Shown here: positions 59,605 through 64,000 of the stretch, in pieces
Layout of the letters: each line of letters begins with the position of its first letter
Numbering within the stretch: position 1 is the stretch's first letter
Source: Liolophura sinensis
Lineage: Eukaryota > Mollusca > Polyplacophora > Chitonida > Chitonidae
Reading direction: 5' to 3'
Assembly: GCF_032854445.1 (NCBI RefSeq)
Contig: NC_088305.1
Span: 14,123,717-14,187,716, forward strand
Length of the DNA: 64,000 nt
Position numbers and translations under genes: made by a program
Notes under the pieces: generated by a model
What the model was told of the DNA's origin: nothing
The model's input: the letters and a program-made list of their open reading frames with translations, nothing else
The model's database searches: none

Positions 59605-59748
59605 GGTGTGTCAATAGTCCGTGGACGGTCGTGGGTTTCCGCCTGGCGATACCCGGTTTCTTCAAACCATAATGCTAGCCGCCGTCGTACAAGTGAAATA
59701 TTCTTGAGTACGGCCTAAAACATCAATCAAATAAATAAATAAATAAAA
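59605..59748 (+). mobile_element. SINE family A 3' half, sense
   Basis: GTCCGTGGACGGTCGTGGGT, CATAATGCTAGCCGCCGTCG, TTCTTGAGTACGGCCTAAAA and a tail of AATAAATAAATAAATAAA. The 79-codon frame 59479-59718 ends inside it and is not a gene. Confidence 0.85.
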
Positions 59749-62259
59749 TTAGATTACGATTAAAATAAGTTGAAAGTGTTGCTCTTATGAACATACCTTG
59801 CAACTCGTCTAACTGCCTTGACTTAAAGACATTTACAACATGCACTCAAGATGACTGTTGATCATCTTCGGAGACTCAGTAAGCGCCTCCATGCGATATC
59901 TCCATTGTTACAACCGTCAAAGACAGGAATGGATATGGCCAAACGTCATATTGCAGTCATATTGGGATGAGAAAATATTTTAACAGAGAGAGAGTAAGTG
60001 GTTTTTGATACGATAATGAGAACATTCAAAGTCAAACCCCTGTCATAGGTTTTGCTTTTGAAGGCCTTCATTAAGTGTGTTAATCTCTCCCCTGAGATCA
60101 TCATTACGGAAAAAGTTATTCACCGGTAAGGATTTGGATGAAATTTGGATGAAAACTTGGCCTTGCGCCCAAGAAACATAAAATTCTTGTTGATCTGACT
60201 CACGAGCCAGGACTATTTTTGGCTAAATGATAAATAAAGAAAAGTCCCAATTTCTTAATCTAAATACTTTCTCATTCCGTCCATGGTTTATGTTGAACGA
60301 TTTCTTTCTCGTCTTGTGATTATTGACCCAGGACGACCATTAAAGCTGACGAGTGTTTTTTTTTCGGCGGTTAGATTTATTTGTTGTATTCTGTCATTTG
60401 TAGACTTGGCACAATTTTCAGCCTTCAACATCATTAACAAAATAAGGATGTTTACAAGAGCATGTTGCTCGCGATACTGGTAGTTGCTGACACACCGTCT
60501 GACAGGAAATGCTGAGTGACGCACCGCCAGCAACAGAACCAAACCCAAGCAAGGGTTCAACGGACGTATCTGATTGACCTTACCATTAAGGGTTACTGAA
60601 ACCTTGTAATTTTATACTCCCCGATGATAACTCCTAGTGTTACAAATGGGTTCATGATACCTTCCATAAAACTAATGGATCGATAAAAAAGGTGGTGTCC
60701 GTGTTAATTAGAATTGTGTATCATTGAGTAAAATTGTTCCAGATATAGAGAATGTCCAAGCTAATGCGGAAGAGTTCTCCTCTGAGAAATGTGTTTAATT
60801 TCTAGGTGCTTGCTTGCTACACTAAATGGAACTAAATGGCAGTTCACCATTCGGTGTGAGGCAGGAAGCATCGTGTCCACTAAAATTTCATTCTACATTC
60901 AGTTTAAGGTCAGGCGAGCTCCTTGCTATTATTGCGCCTCTAAAGAAAGCAGAGTGAATGTCTCTGTCTGTTATGCATGTTAGTTAAGACGAAATCCCAT
61001 CAGTTCTCGTCTGGACATAATGATCAGAGCCAGTCTAGGAAATGTCCTTGGTCAAAATGCTCAGAGTTCAGGAAATGTACACGAGAAGGAAGGTTTTTAC
61101 TCAACTGCTCTCCTATTAGCGTAGCCTACCGTAGCGTAGTTGAGCTGTGATAGCCGATTAGATGGACCGCCCGACACATAATAGACAGGACTGGTTTCAT
61201 CCAGAGTCGGGTCTGGTCTAAGACTTTAATACTTGGAATCTTGATACTTTCTAGATTAGCACTGAGTACAACGGCATTGAGCCTGGTCAAGCCGGTATCG
61301 GTGTAATGAGCCCGGTTCGCGGGTCATGCCTGGTGACTCCAGCTTTCATACTGTCATATTTTTTTTTCGGGATAATCAAACATATGGTATAAGAAAATGT
61401 CAGCTTACGATAAGTATTTCTACCTCACTTCTCTACAGCTGGCAATTCCTGATACCCTATACAAAAGCATGCACATTTTTTATATTACCGTATGGGAGGC
61501 ATTATATTTCAGTTGGAATAAAATGCCCAAAGGTAACAGTGTCTTGTCAAAAGTAACAATACGATGGCTTCCTCTGTTAACAGTACACACTTACATCAAG
61601 TGGTCGATCTTATATATCTAGCAGAATAAGTTATTAGATAAAGAGATAGAAACAATGATCTACATACAGGATTGCAAAGGTCACACGGCCTTGGAGTTAC
61701 TAACTAATCCAGTCCACTTATATATGCAGGTCTGTTCCAGTTGAGTTGTGATTAAGCTCATTCTCTGCACAACCTACTGCATCAAAGCTCAATTTAATCC
61801 CTCAGGGTTAATCGGGATAATTTTGTGATTAATTGATCATAACCGGGCTGCTCCCCGAGCTGTCCCATGGGCTCAACAAATGGCCTGACTCGATCGAAAA
61901 CTACTTGCCATAATTTTCATAGCCATTCACCATTAAGGGAAACCGTTCAAAGCAGAAAGTACTATCGTCGGAACTGATATTCCCGTCTTCCTGATATTCC
62001 AGCATAGAGTTCACATCGACAGTCAAAGGGGCCAATATGCGACATGCGACAACGTTCAACTGGCATGGCTGACACCACATTGAAACCACAACACACTAAA
62101 CCACAGATAACAACACGTCAAAGCTACCAGTAGACTACTTTTTCTCAAGGGAGAGCGATGTTAGACTGTTATTCTTAACATTGTTTGTCACATTTTAATA
62201 GCCAAGTAATTGAATACGTAACAAATTTAAGACATCTACCCCCTCTGGGCTGAAACGAA
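59749..62259. other. non-coding, nothing recognised
   Basis: Open frames at 60283-60560 (both strands) and 61326-61621 are short and without motifs. No repeats seen. Confidence 0.4.
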
Positions 62260-63095
62260 GGTGTGTCCAGTGTTCTCGAATAGGGTTCAAAGTTGTCTAC
62301 ACGAAAAGGCGTGTCCAATGTTCACGTATAAGGCACAAAGCTGTCTTCACGAGATGCCGTGTCCATTGTTTTCGTACAGGGCACAAAGCTGTCTTCAGGA
62401 AATACCGTGCCCATTGTTCTCGTATAGGGCACAAAGCTGTATTCACGAGATGCCGTGTCCATTGTTCTCGTACAGGGCACAAAGCTGTCTTCAGGAAATA
62501 CCGTGCCCATTGTTCTCGTATAGGGCACAAAGCTGTCTTCACGAGATGCCGTGCCCATTGATGTCGTACGGGGCACAAAGCTGTCTTCACGAGATGTCGT
62601 GCCCATTGATGTCATATAGGGCACAAAGCTGTCTTCACGAGATGCCGTGCCCAATGATGTCCTATAGGGCACAAAGCTGCCTTCACGAGATGCCGTGCCC
62701 AATGATGTCATATAGGACACAAAGTTGTCTTCACGAGTTGCCGTACCCAGTGTTCTCGTTTACGAGATGCTGTGCGCAGTCAATGTTCTCGTAGGCACAC
62801 ATCTGTTTCAAAAAATGTCTTGCCCAAAGTTTCCGTGTAAGGCACAAAGCTGTATTCACGAGATGTTGGGTCCCAAGTTCTCGTGTCAGGTACAGAGCTG
62901 TGTTCATAAGATGCCGTGCTGGTACAAAGCTGTCTTCAACAGATGACGTGGCAAAAGTTCTAGTGTGAGACATAAAGCTGTCTTCACGAGATTCCGTGCC
63001 CCAATGTTCTTTTACAATGCACAAGGCTGTCTTCACGAGATTCCGTGCTGATTGTTCTCGTGAAAGGCACAAAGCTGTCTTCACGAGAAGCCTTG
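62260..63095. repeat. 48-bp minisatellite, about 17 units
   Basis: Unit: GGCACAAAGCTGTCTTCACG, AGATGCCGTGCCCATTGTTC, TCGTATAG. The left two thirds (to about 62750) keep the period exactly, with an alternating pair of unit types (TTCACGAGATGCC / TTCAGGAAATACC) giving a 96-bp higher order; the right third has indels. Since 48 is a multiple of three, both strands stay open (177 codons plus, 165 minus). The plus frame begins at GTG without ATG, and I see no signal peptide or splice site. Confidence 0.92.
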
Positions 63096-64000
63096 TTGAA
63101 CCCATTGTTCCTGCAGTGGCTGAGGCACAGATGTGTTCTGCCTGGAACGGAAAATGAAACATCCTTCTTCCAAGCCAAATTGAAAGATAGTCTAACTTTT
63201 TCAACCTAGTAAATTTGTATCTAAACATGTCACGTTTATTTCACGCTTTCTGCCATGCTTGAGAAATGTTATCTTGTGCAGCTGGATTTACATACCGTTT
63301 CTTAAGAGTCCGTCTCTTCTTCTGAAGTGAACCAGGAATTCAGAGCCCCATAAAATATCTGAGCAGATGTTGTCAAGTGTGGCAGATGTGGATGTGAAGG
63401 GGATCATTTTCTCGCCTCTACAGGCTAATTACGACGTTAAATACCCATTAACTCATCGATCATGTATCACACTTGTCGTTGGAATCCGTTTCTTGCCCAG
63501 CTCTTTTGATTAAATTAGGTAGAGAGATCGATTTAGTTGCTCCTTCTCTTAGGCAAACAACAGGTTTTGTTGTAATTAAAATCTTTTATTAATGTACACT
63601 CGTTTAGTTTTGAACGTATAAGTAAAAGTCTAGGTGTTATTAATTAAACAAATTTTTTATATTTCAAGGTAGATTTTTGGATCTACTTGTTGTATTTGTA
63701 AAAATACATATAGCTTTGCGCAAGGCAGAGGTATTCGGAAGTTAATTTGAGCGGAAGAGAGTGTCTTAGGTGTGAAGGATGGGCGTCCCAGTGCGCTAGC
63801 AACGCGGTTCACACGGTAAAATTTTCAATAGCGACTCGCCCAATTCGGCTGTAGTTTAACGGAAACCTCCATTTTTTGAAAGGATTTTATCCATTCTCAA
63901 GTCGCATACGTAATAGTGTTTGTGATATTTTGTATTTCAACAGTCGAATTCAGTGGGTCGACACGACAAATCGCACCCTTGGATCAAACTGTTCAAGCGT
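63096..64000. other. non-coding, nothing recognised
   Basis: AT-rich sequence to the window end, without a supportable feature. Confidence 0.45.

Noticed and set aside
62322-63228. Minus-strand frames of 97-165 codons in the 48-bp array
   Set aside because: Tandem repeat read on the other strand; several frames are open at once.
1-64000. CRISPR arrays, bacterial operons, riboswitches, viral genes
   Set aside because: None seen; the tandem arrays have no spacer structure and the window is plainly eukaryotic.

Overview
The window looks like nuclear DNA from a mollusc. It has spliced exons with GT...AG borders, no operons, AT-rich non-coding DNA and about 35 tRNA-derived SINE copies. The commonest SINE has a tRNA-like head with A and B boxes, a conserved middle and an AAATA-type tail. 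It matches my memory of the V-SINE type known from molluscan genomes (RUDI-like), so the mollusc call rests partly on recall. A bivalve seems more likely than a gastropod, but the sequence does not settle it.

Only one protein-coding gene can be supported. It lies at 815-3839 on the plus strand: four coding exons (192, 163, 57 and 50 bp) that join in frame to a 153-residue secreted protein. The protein has a signal peptide, then a short, very basic six-cysteine segment (CX3CX3C-X13-CX3CX3C) ending in a Gly-Lys-Arg amidation and processing site, then a pair of canonical EF-hands. Intron 1 (phase 0) falls exactly between the cysteine segment and the EF-hand part. The last exon and its 3' flank sit in a ~1.92 kb tandem repeat present three times (3655-9080). 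Unit B keeps a complete second copy of the last exon. Unit C has lost it to a segment carrying a 32-bp minisatellite.

From 9.1 to 31.9 kb I see no gene. The region holds SINEs, a small duplication that preserves an empty SINE insertion site (10.6 and 11.2 kb), a 31-bp minisatellite (26.1 kb) and a 20/60-bp minisatellite (26.6-27.0 kb). From about 31,985 to 42,545 lies a tandem segmental duplication of roughly 5.1 and 5.5 kb. Its two units carry different later SINE insertions, and in unit 2 a 65-bp sequence has expanded into an array. From 42.5 to 64 kb there are more SINEs, an internally deleted Tc1/mariner-type DNA transposon with a recognisable transposase C-terminus (56.5-56.9 kb), and a 48-bp minisatellite (62.3-63.1 kb) that is open on both strands.

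The most interesting item is the 5' gene: an apparent antimicrobial- or hormone-like amidated peptide module joined to an EF-hand module, with duplicated last exons. The other notable signals are in the repeats: SINE copies that share a headless 5' end, two SINE families with related tails, an internal empty site, and an exactly conserved 58-bp block with a hairpin in otherwise diverged duplicates. Exon joins were worked out by eye; no transcript or database evidence was available.
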